This document shows, one piece after another, positions 21,489 to 36,400 of a stretch of DNA of 38,456 bases (position 1 is its first letter; the number at the start of each line of letters is the position of its first letter). Made by a program: the position numbers and the translations under genes. Origin of the DNA: Methylacidiphilaceae bacterium UBA1321 (GTDB lineage Bacteria; Verrucomicrobiota; Verrucomicrobiia; Methylacidiphilales; UBA1321); NCBI GenBank assembly GCA_002306945.1, contig DBTH01000211.1:8597-47052 (forward strand). Reading direction: 5' to 3'. The notes below the pieces were generated by a model that did not search any database, was not told the DNA's origin, and saw nothing but the letters and a program-made list of their open reading frames with translations.

Positions 21489-24400
21489 ATGAAGTTAACA
21501 AAGACTCAGCAAAGCGAAATTTCGGTGCGTCGGTGGGCTAATAGTGTCCTCCTCTTTTTGGTTTTGGTTTGGGAATTCGCCCCGACGTTAGCTTATGCGA
21601 ATCCGACGGGTGGAACCGTGGTCGCGGGAAGCGGCAGCATCAACAGCAGTGGCAGCACGGTGACGGTCACGCAGAATAGTCAGGCTGCGATTATTAATTG
21701 GGGCAGTTTTTCCATTGCAGCGGGTGAGCTCACCAAGTTTCTTCAACCCAATGCGGGCAGCGCCGTTTTGAATCGTGTGACCGGTGGCGATATTTCCACC
21801 ATTTACGGAACGATCCGGGCCAACGGCAAGGTGTATCTCATTAATTCGAATGGAGTGCTGATCGGTTCGAGCGGCGTGATCGATACGGGCGGATTTGTCG
21901 CGTCGACTTACGACATTGATAACAATCAATTCATGGCTGGCGGGAACCTGCACTTTATCGGTTCGTCGACGGCATCGGTCGTCAATCAAGGCAGCATCAA
22001 TGCCATCGGTGGCGATATTTATCTCATCGCCGAGCACGTTTCGAATGAAGGCACGCTCAAGGCGCCGAACGGCACGGTGGGATTGGCGGGTGGCCACGAT
22101 GTGCTCTTGCAGCAATCGGGAGACGAGCATCTTTTTATCGCGCCGAACGCGAATGGCTCTGTGGATAATGCCGGTGCGATCCTGGCCGCGCAGGCGGAAT
22201 TGAAGGCGTCGGGCGGCAATGCTTATGCGCTGGCGATCAACAATACGGGCGTGGTTCGGGCGCAGGGAGCGGTGTCGACGGGCGGAAAGATTTATCTCGT
22301 GGCAAGTTCCGGGACGACGCGCAATGTGGGCACGCTCTCGGCTCGTACGAGCACCGGGGGCGGGTTTATCGAAACCAGCGGTGAGTCAGTGAAGTTGGCG
22401 GGAACGGTGGATGTCGGAGCGGGTGGTCTTTGGCTGATTGATCCGACCGATCTTACCATCGACGCCGGATTGGCGAACGCCATGCAAAATACGCTCAACG
22501 GTGGTGGTAATGTAACGGCAACCAACAGTGGTACGGGCACAGGAGCGGGAGATATGACGGTCGCCGCGGCGATCACGTGGACATCTTCAGCCACGTTGAC
22601 ATTGAGTTCGTCCAATAATCTTTACATTTATGCGGCCCTTACCGCCACCAACGGTACGCTGCAATTGAGCGCGGCCAATAGCGCTCAATCGATAACGACG
22701 AATGGTAGCGGCACGATTGACGTGTTCAATTTTTCTCTTCTGCAGGGGCAATGGTATCAGAACGGCGCGCTGCCGAGTTTCAATGTGCGCAATGATTTCT
22801 CCCTGGCCAGCGGCACGCAGTTTCTCCGGGTGACGGGAGGAGACGGGACGACGACCAACGCGTATGTGATCGCGGATGTGTACGGGTTGCAGGGCATCAA
22901 CGGATTCCTCAGCAGCAGCTTCATTCTCGGCAATGACATCGACGCGACCGGCACGGCGAACTGGAATTCCGGTGCGGGCTTCAATCCTTTTGGCGATTCT
23001 TCGAGTAATGCCTACAGCGGCACCTTTGATGGCGCGGGGCATGTCATCAATGGACTCACCATCAATCGTTCCAGCACCGACTATGTTGGATTGTTCGGTT
23101 ATACCACGAATAGCAGCGTGATCTCCAATGTGGGACTGACAAATGCAAATATCAGTGGGCAGAATTATGTCGGCGGGCTGGTGGGGTGGAATTGGCACGG
23201 GACGATCAGCAACAGCTACGCGACGGGCACGACATCGGGAACTGGCAACTATGTCGGTGGGTTGGTGGGGTTTAGTAACGGGACAATCTCCGGTAGCTAC
23301 GCGACGGGCACGGCGTCGGGAACCGGCCGCATTGGCGGGCTGGTGGGGCAGAATGCCGGAACGATCGACAACAGCTACGCGACGGGGTCGGTGACCGGAA
23401 GCGTCGCTGTCGGCGGGCTGGTGGGGTATAATGCTTCCGGGACAATCTCTGGCAGCTACGCGACGGGCACGGTGACGGGAAGCAGCTATATCGGCGGATT
23501 GGTGGGGTATGAATATTACGGGACGATCTCTAACAGCTACGCGACGGGCGCGGTCACGGGAATCGACTATATCGGCGGATTGGTGGGGTATGAATATTAC
23601 GGGACGATCTCTGCCAGCTACGCGACGGGCACGGTGACGGGAAGCAGCTATGTCGGCGGACTGGTGGGGTATAATGCCGGGACGATTACCAACAGCTACT
23701 GGGACGCGACGACGACGAACCAAAGTTCGGCAGTGGGTAGCGGTAGCTCGGTCGGTACAACCAGTGTTTCAAGCGCGACGGCGTACAGCTACTCCAGCTA
23801 CGTAAACCTGGGCGATTGGGTGAATATCTCGGGCGACTACTGGAAGACTAGTGACGGTATGTGGTTCATGGTGGAGGGTTCGACCCGGCCCTTCCTGATG
23901 TCGGAATATTCGACCATCGTCGTCAATGCGCACCAACTCCAGTTGATGGATCTCAATCTCGGGGCCACCTATACCCTCGGGGCGGACATCAGCATGGCCG
24001 AGCTCACCAATACCTCGAGCATGTGGAATATTTCCACGGGCTTCTCTTCCATCGGAGATTATAGCTCAGGGACTTTCGGTACGGCTTTTTCCGGCAGCTT
24101 TCACGGCGCGGGGTATGTCATTGATGGGCTCACCATTAATCGTTCCGGCACCGATTACGTCGGATTATTCGGTTATGCCACGACTGGCAGCGTGATCTCC
24201 AATGTGGGACTGACAAATGCAAATATCAGTGGGCAGAATTATGTCGGCGGGCTGGTGGGGGAGAATGATTACGGGACGATCTCTAACAGCTCCGCGACGG
24301 GCACGGTGTCGGGAAGTTACTACGTCGGCGGGTTGGTGGGGTTCAATGGTTATGGGACGATCAGTAACAGCTCTGCAAGCGTGACGATGAGGGGAACTGG

Positions 24401-27400
24401 TTCCGATGTCGGCGGGCTGGTGGGATGGAATTATTACGGGACGATAGCCAACAGTTACGCGACGGGCACGGTGACAGGAAGCAACTATGTGGGCGGTGTT
24501 GTGGGATTGAATGCCCACGGATCGATCAGTAATAGCAGCAGCAGCGCGACTGTGAGCGGGGTTTCTTACGTTGGCGGCATCGCAGGACAGAATATCAGCA
24601 ATGGCACGATCACGGGTAGTACTAACTCGGGTAACGTTTCGGGAACCGGCGACTATGTCGGCGGCATCGCCGGAGACAATAATACGGCCACGATCAGCTA
24701 TGCTTACAGTTCGGGCACCGTCAGCGGTGTGAATTACGTCGGCGGTGTGGCAGGCGATAATGTCTCGGGTTCCATTCGCAACTCCACGGTGAGCGGAGCA
24801 ACGGTGACTGGAGTGGGCTACGTCGGCGGATTGATCGGCTATAACAACGACTCCACGGTCCAAAACATTTTCGTTACGGCAACGGTCACGGGCAGTACTA
24901 CCGTTGGCGGTGTGGTGGGCCGTAATACGAGCAGCACGTTGAGCGGGGTCACGGCCACGGCGAGCGTTTATGGATCGGGCGATTATGTGGGCGGCTTGAT
25001 TGGCTCCAATAACTCGGCGCATGACCTGTCGAACTCCACTTTCACCGGCACGGTTTCCGGCGCGAACTACGTCGGCGGAGCGATTGGTTCCACCACGGGT
25101 AATACGGTGAGCGGGATCGTGGTGAATGCAAAGGTCAGCGGCACGAGCACGGTCGGCGGTTTGATCGGCGATAACGTTGCGGCAACTCTGCTAGATTCGA
25201 CCTTTAGCGGCAGCGTTACGGGCAGCAACTATGTCGGGGGTATCGTCGGCGTCAACAATGCATCGAGCCGAATCGACGGCGTCTACAACGGCGGAACGGT
25301 CAATGGCACTACTTATGTTGGTGGCATTGCCGGGTACGCGGTGAATAGCACGATCAATAACTCGATCAATACGGGCACGATTTCGGGAGTTCAGTACGTC
25401 GGCGGCATTGCCGGCATGAGCACTGGCAGCACTAAAATCAGCAGCAGCACCAACACTGGGACTATTCTCGCCACGGGCAGTTACGTCGGCGGGATCGCTG
25501 GCTACAACGGGGCCTTGGCTACGGTGAGCAATAGCTTTAATAATGGCGCGATCACGGCCTTGGGTTCTTACTATGTCGGCGGTTTGGTCGGTCAGAATGA
25601 TGGAACCATTAGCAGCGGCGGTAATTTGACCGGCGGTACGGTGACGACGACGAACTCCACTAATGTCGGCGGCCTGGTCGGACTGAATAATCTCAGCGGC
25701 ACGGTGACGGGCAGTTCCAATTTTGCGGCGGTGACGGCTTCGGGCTCTTCCTATGTTGGCGGCTTGGTCGGTGCCAGCATCGGGACGGTCTCGGGTAACT
25801 TGAATACGGGCACGGTGAGCGGCAACGGCGGCCAGCGGGTGGGCGGTCTGGCCGGTGTCAATCAGATGACGGGCGTGTTCAGCGGCAATACCCAGAGCGG
25901 GATGGTCACCACTACCAACGCCTCCTATGTGGGCGGTTTGTTCGGCGAAAATGATGGGACGTTGACCAATAGCAATTACCTTGACCCGCTTGTGGTTGTT
26001 AGGGGCTATAACACGCAATATCTCGGCGGCTTGGTCGGTTACAACGCAGGCACGATTGACTCGGTCACTTTCAGCGGCAGCGTGATCAGTGAAGGTGGTT
26101 CTTCCCTTGTCGGCGGACTGGTCGGCTGGAACAATGGCGGAACGATTACGAACAGCGTCAATGCGGGAACGATCACTGCCACTAATGCCACCAAACTCGG
26201 TGGACTCGTGGGCAGCAACAACTCGAGCGGTCAGATTCGCAATAGCACCAATTCCGGTTCCATCAGCGTGATCAATTCCTCCCAGGTTGGCGGTCTCGTC
26301 GGCTACCTCAGCGGTGGCACCTTGAGTGGCAGCGTGAACACCGGGTCCATCACGGTTACCGGGTACGATTCAATCGGCGGTTTGATCGGAACGAGCATCA
26401 ACGGTTACGTCACGAGCAACACAAACAACGGAACGATCCTTGCGACCACGTCTTCCTATCTCGGCGGTTTGATTGGTTACGCCAGCGGCAGTACCCTCAG
26501 CGGCAATTTCAATAACGGTACGGTCACCGGCAAGGGCTACATGGGCGGCCTGGTTGGGCAAACCGGCAATGGCACGCTCATTTCCAATAGCACCAACGTG
26601 GCGGCGGTGACTGGCACGGGCAGTTACGTCGGCGGCATCGTCGGTTCGAACGAGTCCAGCACGATCACCGGCAGCATCAACACCGGCACGGTCAGTGGTA
26701 ATTCTTACATCGGCGGCATCGCGGGCGTGAACACCGGCAGCAGCACAATCACCGGCAGCACCAACAGCGGCGCGATCAAGGCCACGGGCAGTTATGTCGG
26801 CGGCATCGCAGGTTCCAGCACGGGCACGCTTAGTGTTGTCTATAATGGCGGCACATTGACGGTGACAGGTTCCAACGCGGTTGGCGGTGTGGTCGGTAAC
26901 AACAGTGGAACGGTGACAGGTAGCTTCAATAATGCCGCGATTACGGGAACGGGTGTGTCCAATATCGGCGGTATTGCCGGTAACAGTACAGGCACGATCA
27001 GTAACAGCGTCAATTCTTCGAGCGGTACGCTTACGGTTACGAACGGGGCCAATGTGGGCGGTATCGCGGGTTACAATGGCAAGGTTGTGTCGAATAGCGC
27101 TAATTTTGCCGCCATCGCGGTGAACACCGGCAGTGGTAATATCGGTGGTTTAACTGGATATACGGCTGGAAGCTCGATGCTGAGCGGGAGTTCGAATTCC
27201 GGCTCAATCACCACGACCAATGTCAATACCGTGGGTGGCTTGTCCGGGCAAAATAAGGGAACCGTAATCGATAGCGTGAACAACGGTGCGATCACGGCGA
27301 ACGCTTCGGGTGTGAGTTTGAGTGCGGTGGGCGGTCTCGTCGGCAATAATAGCACGGGTACGATCAGTAACAGCGTGAATTCGACGAGTGGTACGATTTC

Positions 27401-30400
27401 AATTAGTGCGGCAAACGGCGGCAGTTATATTGGCGGCGTGGCGGGGCAACAAGATTCCACCGGGTCGATCATTCTCAGCGCCAATTACGCTTCCTTGACT
27501 GGCAGTCGTGCCAACCGCATTGGCGGTATCGTTGGTTACAATCTCGGCACGGTTACTGGCAGCACGAACGCCGGATCGGTTGTTGCGGGTGGGACATCCA
27601 ATACCTACGCTGGCGGTATCGCCGGTTATAACGGCGGGACGATTAGCGGCAGCGTCAATACCGGCACGATCAGCGGTGGCTACTATGTCGGCGGTATCTC
27701 GGGCATGAATACGACCAGTGGCGTGATCACGGGCAGCACCAATAGTGGTTATATCACCGGTACCGGCAATGATATTGGCGGCATCGCGGGGGCTAATTAC
27801 GGAACGATGTCAGGCGTGGTAAACTCCTCGACCGGTGGAACTGTCACGGCTTCCGGGGTCAGCTACGTCGGCGGCGTGACTGGTTTCAATAATGGGACGA
27901 TTAGTTCCAGCACGAACGCGGGCGCGGTGTCCAACGCAAACGGAACAGATAGCGGCGGTATCGCCGGCAACAACGGCGGAACGATTACCGGCAGTTACAA
28001 CATCGGTTCGGTGACGGGCCGCACGGATGTGGGTGGTATTGCCGGCTATAATGCTCAGACGATCAATACGGTCACCAATGATGGGACGATCACCGGAACC
28101 GGTAGTTATACGGGTGGCGTGGTGGGTTACAATAGTTCGATTCTGAGCGGCTGGAATAACGGTGTGGTCAATGGAGTTAATTACGTGGGTGGTGTTGCCG
28201 GGTTTATCGTGGGCGGCTTCACGCTGACCTCGAGCACCGTGAATACGGGTACTGTCAGTGGCACGGGAAGCTATACCGGCGGTATTGCAGGACGTAACCA
28301 GTCGACCCTCTCGGGCACGCTCAACAGCGGCAACGTCACGGGCGTGAATTATGTCGGCGGTATTGCGGGAAAAAACGATGGCACCATTAGCGGCACCTCC
28401 TCGAATACGGGAACTGTGGTGGGCACGGGCAGCTATGCTGGCGGTTTTGCCGGATATAATACCGGCACGATCAGTGGCGTGACCGGGACAGGTACGGTCA
28501 GCGGCGTCAATTATGTGGGCGGTATTGCCGGTGGCAATTCCACCAGTGGTACAATCCGTACCAGCACGAATAACGGTGTCGTCATCGGCACCGGTTCCTA
28601 CACCGGCGGTGTGGTGGGCTATAACGAAGGTACGATCACCGGTAGCGGCAATAACCATACAATCACCGGCTCTTTTTATGTCGGTGGTATCACTGGTTTC
28701 AATAACGGAACGATCTCAGCCGATAATACCGGCACGGTTAACGGTGTCGACTATGTGGGCGGCATCGCGGGATTCAATAACACGGGCCGCACACTTACCT
28801 CGAGCGCCAGCAACACGGGAACTGTCATCGGCACCGGCAACTTTGCGGGCGGCATCGCGGGTGGAAACGCGGGCGCGATCAGCGGCATCGTCTCCTCGTC
28901 GACCGTGTCTGGCGTGAATAATGTCGGTGGACTGGTCGGCACGAACAGTGGCCGGATTTTGACCAGTACTTTCAATGGCTACGTCACCGGATCGACTTAT
29001 GTCGGCGGTATCGCCGGATATAACACCGGAACGATTTCCTCGACCACCAATGCTGGCATCGTCACCGGAACCTACGGGGCGGGTGGCATTGTCGGCTACA
29101 ATAGCCTAACAGTCACTGGCAGTACCAATCTCGCCGCCATCAATGCCCTGACTTCATCGTCATATATCGGCGGCATCGCGGGAATGAATGATGGCACGAT
29201 CTCGAGCAGTCTGAATAACGGAACGTTGAGTGGCTATACCTTGAATGATGTTGGGGGTATCGCGGGCGGTAATGTGGGTGGTTCCATCGCCGGCAGCACG
29301 AACGCGGGAACGATCAATGTAACTGCTTCCTATGAGATTGGCGGTATCGCCGGTTATAACTCCGCATCGATCAGTAATTCTTATAATATCGGAACGATCA
29401 CGGCGGCCAACAATTCCGGTTACGTCGGTGGCATTGCGGGAGAGAATTATGGCACCTTAAGCGGTTCTGTGAATTCTGCCAGCGGCAGCATAACAGGGGT
29501 CGGTTACGCTATCGACTTAGGCGGGTTGGTGGGCCTCAATATGGGTACGGGCGTGGTGACAAATAGTTCCAACTACGCAACCGTTACGTCAGGCAGCCTC
29601 GCGCAAGCCATTGGCGGCTTGGTCGGAGAGAACCTGGGCCGCATCGTCAACTCTACCAATGGCGGCGCGGTGACGGCATCGACCAGCACTTACACCGGTG
29701 GTATTGCGGGTGTCAACACAGGTACGATCAGCGGTAGCGTGAATACGGCAAGCGTGACGGGAAGCACCTATGCTGGCGGGTTGGTGGGGTATAATGACAG
29801 CGGAACCATTTCCAGCAGTTCTGCGAGCGGCACGGTCAGTGGCACCTATTATGTTGGCGGCATCGCGGGAGCGAACACCGGCAGCAGCTTGATTACCGGT
29901 AGCACGAATTCCGGCACGGTCGTCGCCACGGGAAGTTATGTGGGCGGCATCGCCGGATATAACAGCACCACCAGCCAAGTGATTGGCAGCTTCAACAACG
30001 GAGCGGTGACATCCACGGGCGGTTATTACATCGGCGGTCTCGTCGGTTGGAACGATGGCACGGTGAGCGGCAGCATCAATTCCACCAGCGGCACGGTGAC
30101 CACCACGGACGCCTATGGCATTGGTGGTCTGATTGGATACAATAAGGGAGAGTTGTCCGGTAGTACGAATGCCGGAGCGGTCACGAGCAAGAACGGCACA
30201 AACGTCGGCGGTTTGGTGGGAATGAATGTGAATCATGGTGTCGTGGAGGGCAGCGTTAATGCGGCCACTGGCACGGTGAACGTCACCGGCAGCCCGAAGA
30301 GCGGCGGTCTGGTGGGTTATAATGCTAATGCTTCCACCGTGAGCGGCAGCGTCAACTACGCGGCGGTGACATCCACTGGCGGCAATTACATTGCGGGTTT

Positions 30401-33400
30401 GGTCGGCGTCAATGATGGTACGATCTACGGCAGCACCAACGCCGGAACGATTCTCGCGGACAAAGATTATATCGGCGGCATCGCCGGACAGAACACCTCG
30501 ACCGGGATGATCATCGACAGCTTTAATAACGGCGCGTTGACCGCGACCGCCAACAGCGGCCAGCAGAACATCGGCGGTCTCGTGGGCTACAACAACGGCA
30601 CCATCAGTGGCAGCATCAATTCCGTTAGCGGCACGGTCACGACGACCAATGCCACCAATGTGGGTGGTCTCGTCGGATACAATCTCTATGGCACGGTGAG
30701 TGATAGCGCCAACTACGCGGCGATCACGACTACGGGCGGTCAAAAGGTGGGCGGTTTGGTAGGATACAATCTTGGCGGCACGATCACTGGCAGCACCAAC
30801 GCAGGGAAGGTCATCGCCACCGGAACTTACGTCGGCGGCATCGCCGGACTCAACGAAAATTCCACCATCTCGGGCAGCGTGAACACCGGCACGGTTTCAG
30901 GTGTTGGCTACATCGGTGGCATCGTGGGAAATAACTCGGGCAGCAGCACGCTCACCAGCGTCACCAACTCCGGCGCGATCTTTGCGACGGGCGACAATGT
31001 TGGCGGTGTCGCGGGTTATAATGATACGACCAGTTCCGTGATCGGCAGCTTTAACAACGGTGCGGTGACGGCAAACGCGGGGCAGTACTATACCGGCGGT
31101 CTCGTCGGTTGGAACGATGGCACGGTGAGCGGCAGCATCAATTCCACCAGCGGCACGGTGACAACGACGAATGCCTACAATGTCGGTGGTCTGGTTGGAT
31201 ATAACGGAGTGGGTGCCTCTATAACGAGTAGCGCGAACTACGCGGCGGTGACGGCTTCGGGCGGCAGCGCCATCGGTGGTCTGGTCGGAAATCTTTACGG
31301 TTCTTCCATCTCCAACAGCACCAACTCCGGGCCAGTAACCACAACCAACGCGAGCGAAGTGGCGGGCGTGTCGGGCTATGTTTATTACGGCACCATTCTG
31401 GATAGCGTGAATAACGGCGCGATTTCAGCCGTGGGCGGTCAGAATATCGGCGGTCTGGCCGGTCAGAACAATTCGGGAACCATCAGCGGCAGCATCAACT
31501 CGGCCAGCGGTACGGTCACCACTACCGATAGTTATCTCTTTGTCGGCGGTTTGGTGGGCAATAATATGGGTTCGATCACGAACAGCGCCAACTATGCGGC
31601 AGTGACGGCTTCGGGTGGTAACCGGATCGGCGGCCTGGTCGGCCAGAATTACGGTGTGATCGCCGGCAGCACCAACGCAGGTACGGTGACCGCCATTAAT
31701 GCGAGCAACGTGGGTGGTCTCGTTGGATACAACAGCTATGGCACGATCAGCGGCAGCATTAACTCCACGACCGGCACGGTCAGCGGGTACAACTATCTCG
31801 GCGGTTTGGTTGGATACAATGATCACGGATATGTCCAGAACAGCACCAACGCGGGTTCTGTGACGGGGCATGACTACGTCGGCGGTCTGGTTGGCCAGAA
31901 CGAGAACAGCCTCATCATGGGCGGCGGCAATAGCGGCGCGGTCACGGGTAATGACAACGTCGGCGGCATTGTCGGTTACAACGATCCGAGCACGCTCAGC
32001 GGCGTCATCAACACGGGTACCATCAGCGGCGTGGATTATGTAGGCGGTCTTGTCGGTAACGACATCTCCGGTTTCATTACAGGCAGCACCAACTCCGGCA
32101 CCGTTACGGCCAGCGGCTGGTACATCGGCGGTCTGGTGGGTAACGCTTACCTCACCACGATCACTGCCAGCGCCAACACCATCTTCGGCACGGTTACAGG
32201 ATTGACCTACGTCGGCGGTCTCGCCGGTCAGGCCGCGAACAGCAATATCCAGAGCAGCACCAACTCGGGCGCGGTCTCCGGTTCCACTTTCACCGGCGGT
32301 ATCGCGGGTGTGGCCAACACCTCCACCATCAGCCGCTCGGTTAACAACGGCATCGTCATCGGGACTGAGGAAGTCGGCGGCATCGTCGGATCGGCTTACG
32401 CCAGCACCATCATCCGCAGTTCGAATACCGGCACGGTCAGCGGCACGTTCCGGGTCGGCGGCATTGGAGGCGAAGTGGTCTTCAGCTCGCTGATCGCTAA
32501 TAGCAGCAACTCGGGCACCGTCACCAACTCTGGCAGCGACACCGGCGGTCTCGTGGGTTATCTCAATTACTCGACGATTACCAACAGCCGCAACACTGGC
32601 ACTGTCAGTGGCGTGAACAACGTCGGCGGCATCGCGGGTTCTGCCTCGATAGCGATCATCTCCGGCAGCACTAACTCCGGGCGCGTCAGCGGTAACCAAT
32701 CGGTCGGCGGCATTGTCGGCAACGCGACGACCTCGACGGTTTCCAATAGCATCAACAAGTCGCGCATCGACGGCGTCCAGGATGTCGGTGGCATCGCGGG
32801 TTACTTCTTTGGCGGTGCAATCACCGACAGCTCCAATATCGCGGCGATTGTTGGCGACGACAACGTTGGCGGTCTGGTGGGCACCGGCTTCCTGACTTCC
32901 ATCACCAGCAGCAGCAACTCCGGCAAGGTGAAGGCGAACAACAATCACAGCGGTGGTCTCGTGGGCTATGCCCTGGGCGGCACCATCAGCGGCAGTCTCA
33001 ATACGGGTACGGTCAGCGGCCAGAAATACGTGGGCGGCATCGCGGGTGAAGCCGTCGGCGCTTACATTGTCGGCAGCGAGAATCAGGGAGAAGTCACCGG
33101 CAGGACTTATGTCGGCGGTCTCGTGGGTTACGCGAATAGCGGCACGCAGATTGTTTCCAGCAGCAACAGCGGCACGGTCACAGCGACCCATAACGACTAC
33201 GCGGGCGGCCTCGTCGGTTATCTCGCCGACAGCACCCTTACCGACAGCAACAACATCGGCACCGTCAACGGCATCGATTATGTCGGCGGCTTGGTCGGCG
33301 GCGGCACGAACAGCTCGATTCTCAATAGCACCAATGGCGGCACGATTGTCACGACCGGCAATTATGTCGGCGGTCTGGCCGGCTGGCTCCGGAATAGCAC

Positions 33401-36400
33401 GGTGAGCGGCAGCATCAACACCGTCGCGATCAGCGGTAACGATTACGTGGGCGGTTTGGTCGGTTACAACCGGAAGAGTTACATCGTCGGTTCGACCAAT
33501 AGCGGCCCGGTGAGCGGTGCGTCCTATGTGGGCGGCCTGACGGGATACAATTTGAATAGCACGATCACCGACAGCGCGAATATGGCATCGGTCACCGGTA
33601 GCGGCGACTATGTGGGCGGCATCGCGGGCGTCAATGATAACGGTCGGATCGTCAGGAGCCAGAACACCACGGGCACCGTTAGCGGCGATACTTACGTCGG
33701 TGGCATTGCGGGAGCGAACACCGGCAGTTCTTCGATTATCACTGTCACTAATAGTGCCAAGGTCACCGGCAGCGCATTCGTCGGTGGTGTTGCGGGTTGG
33801 AACGAGGGGACGATTAGTCATGCCATCAACCAGGGCGCGATCAGCAGTGGATTTGTAGTCGGCGGCATCGTGGGTCGGAACTACTCCGGCTTGATCAATT
33901 CCAGCACCAATTCGGGCGCTGTAACGGGTAGTTACGCTGCTGGTGGCATCGCAGGAATCAATAACGGCACCATTCAGAATACGGTTAACCTGACCAGCAG
34001 CACCGTATTGGCCACCTCGGCCACGTACACGGGTGGTATCGCGGGGATTAATAGCGGCACGCTCTCTGGCGTGACCAACTACGGTAGCGTGACCGGAGAT
34101 TACAATGTCGGCGGCATCGCCGGGGCCAGCGCTTCCTTCATTACCGGCGCGGCCAACTTTGGCGCGGTGACGGGTGGCACGGCGAGCGGCGGCCTGGTCG
34201 GATGGAATGACGTGGCTGGCTCGGTCTTCAATAGCACTAATTCGGGTACAGTGACGGGCAATACAACCAGCGTTGGCGGTTTGATCGGTTACAATGCAGG
34301 CACGCTCAGCGGCAGCGTGAATACCAGCACCGGCACGGTGAGCGGCTCGATCTATGTCGGCGGCTTGGTCGGAACGAACACGTCTTCCGGTTGGGTTGTC
34401 AACAGCACCAACAGCGCCAGCGTTGTTGGAGGTGGCATAAGCGCCTTTGTGGGTGGCGGGGTTGGTTACAATGCGGGCACCGTGAGCGGCGTTACCAACA
34501 CCGGCTCAGTCGATGCGTTCGCCTACATGGGCGGCATCGTCGGTTACAACGAAGCGGTCGTTATCAATAGCACGAACAGTGGCAGCATCAGCGGCGTTCT
34601 CGTGGTGGGTGGCGGCATTGGTTTCAACGACTACACCGGCTCGGTGAGCGGTATCTTCAATGAGGGCTCGGTCAGTGGTAGCGAAGAGGTCGCCGGTTTG
34701 ATCGCCGAGAATCACAGCGCGACCGGCACGACCGGCATCTTCAATAGCACCAACACTGGCTCAGTCACGGGTGACTCTTATGTCGCCGGCGGCGTAGGTT
34801 ACAATGACGCGGGTATGATCAGCGGTGTGGTGAATACCGGAACCGTCAGTGCCACCGGCAGCGAGGTCGGCGGTATCGCGGGATCGAACGAGGGTGGCAC
34901 GATCGTTAATAGCATCAATCGCGGTTCCGTCAGCGGCGCGGAATATGTGGGCGGCATTGCCGGTCGCAATCTGGCTACGACGGTGAGCGCTCTGATCATC
35001 GGGGTGACCAATTCCGGCAAGGTGACCGGCACGGCTTCGTATACCGGTGGCTTGGTCGGGGACAATGAGGTCAGCACGGTTCAGGACAGCTACAACGATG
35101 GCAAGGTGACCAACATGAACTCGGGAGCCTCGGTCGGTGGCTTGATCGGTTATAATTACAACGGCACGCTCTCCAACAGCATCAACGATGGAAATGTCTT
35201 TGGCGGTTACAATGTGGGCGGGCTGGTTGGGCATAATACCGCCGGTAGCTTCGTTGACGGCAGCACCAATTCCGGAAAGATCACGGGAGACGCTGATCAG
35301 GTCGCCACGGGCGGCCTGGTTGGATGGAATGAAAACAGCACCGTCTCGAACAGCGTCAATACCGGATTGATCAAGAGCACCAATTCCAATTCGTACACGG
35401 GCGGCCTGATCGGATATAACGCCGGCGGCACCCTGAGCGGCAGCCTGAACACGGGCACGGTCAGCGGCAAGAGCAATGTCGGCGGCTTGGTAGGTGACAA
35501 TCTCGATAACAGCACAGTGATCGGCAGCACAAATTCCGGCATCGTGACGGGCACCGGCAATTACGTGGGCGGCTTGGTGGGATACAATGAAGACAGCACC
35601 ATCAGCGGTAGCATCAATACCACCACAGGCACGGTCAGCGGCAAGCAGTACACGGGCGGCATCGCGGGTATAAGCACCGGCAGCAGCACGATTATTGCGG
35701 TCGTCAATATGGCCACAGTCGATGGAACGAAGTACGTTGGTGGTTTGATCGGCTGGACCGATACCCTCTCGCTCGACGGCACCAGCAGCAACAGCGGTGC
35801 GGTGAGCGGTAACAATTACGTTGGCGGCTTGATCGGCTACGCGGACACCAGCCTCGTGATCACTAATGGCAGCAACAGCGGCTTGGTCACAGCGGCGGGC
35901 AACCACGCGGGTGGGTTGGTTGGTTACATGGAGTCCGGCACGATCAGCGGCAGTGTCAATACCGGCACGGTCAGCGGTAACGATTATGTGGGCGGCTTGG
36001 TGGGTCAGGCGAAGGATACCTACATTTCTTCCAGCACCAACGGCGGCGCGGTCACCGGCGTGAACTACGTCGGCGGCATTGCGGGTTGGATCAATACACA
36101 CAGCACGATCAGCGGGGTATATAATGACGGCATCGTCTCTGGTAGTACTTACGTCGGCGGTATTGCGGGTCAGAATAAGGGCGGCGTAATTGAGTCGAGC
36201 TACAATGTCGGCACGATCAGTGGCTTGTCCATGGTGGGTGGTATCGTTGGTTTCAATAGCAACGGTGCGGTGATTCGCAACAGCAGCAACAGCGGTCTTG
36301 TGAGCGGTGACTCCACTGTTGGCGGCATCGCGGGTTACAACAACCTGAGTACGATTCGCAATAGCGACAATCATGGCGCGGTCACCGGCACGACGAACTC

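Noticed and set aside
31425..33821. 798-codon antisense open frame in the giant gene, and similar ones at 34761-36374, 29589-30743, 22587-23723 and others
   Set aside because: All share codon boundaries with the sense frame, so they stay open simply because the sense gene rarely uses TTA, CTA and TCA. The translations are just mirror images of the GLUG repeats (endless A-D/T-A-D-V patterns) without starts, ribosome sites or family resemblance.
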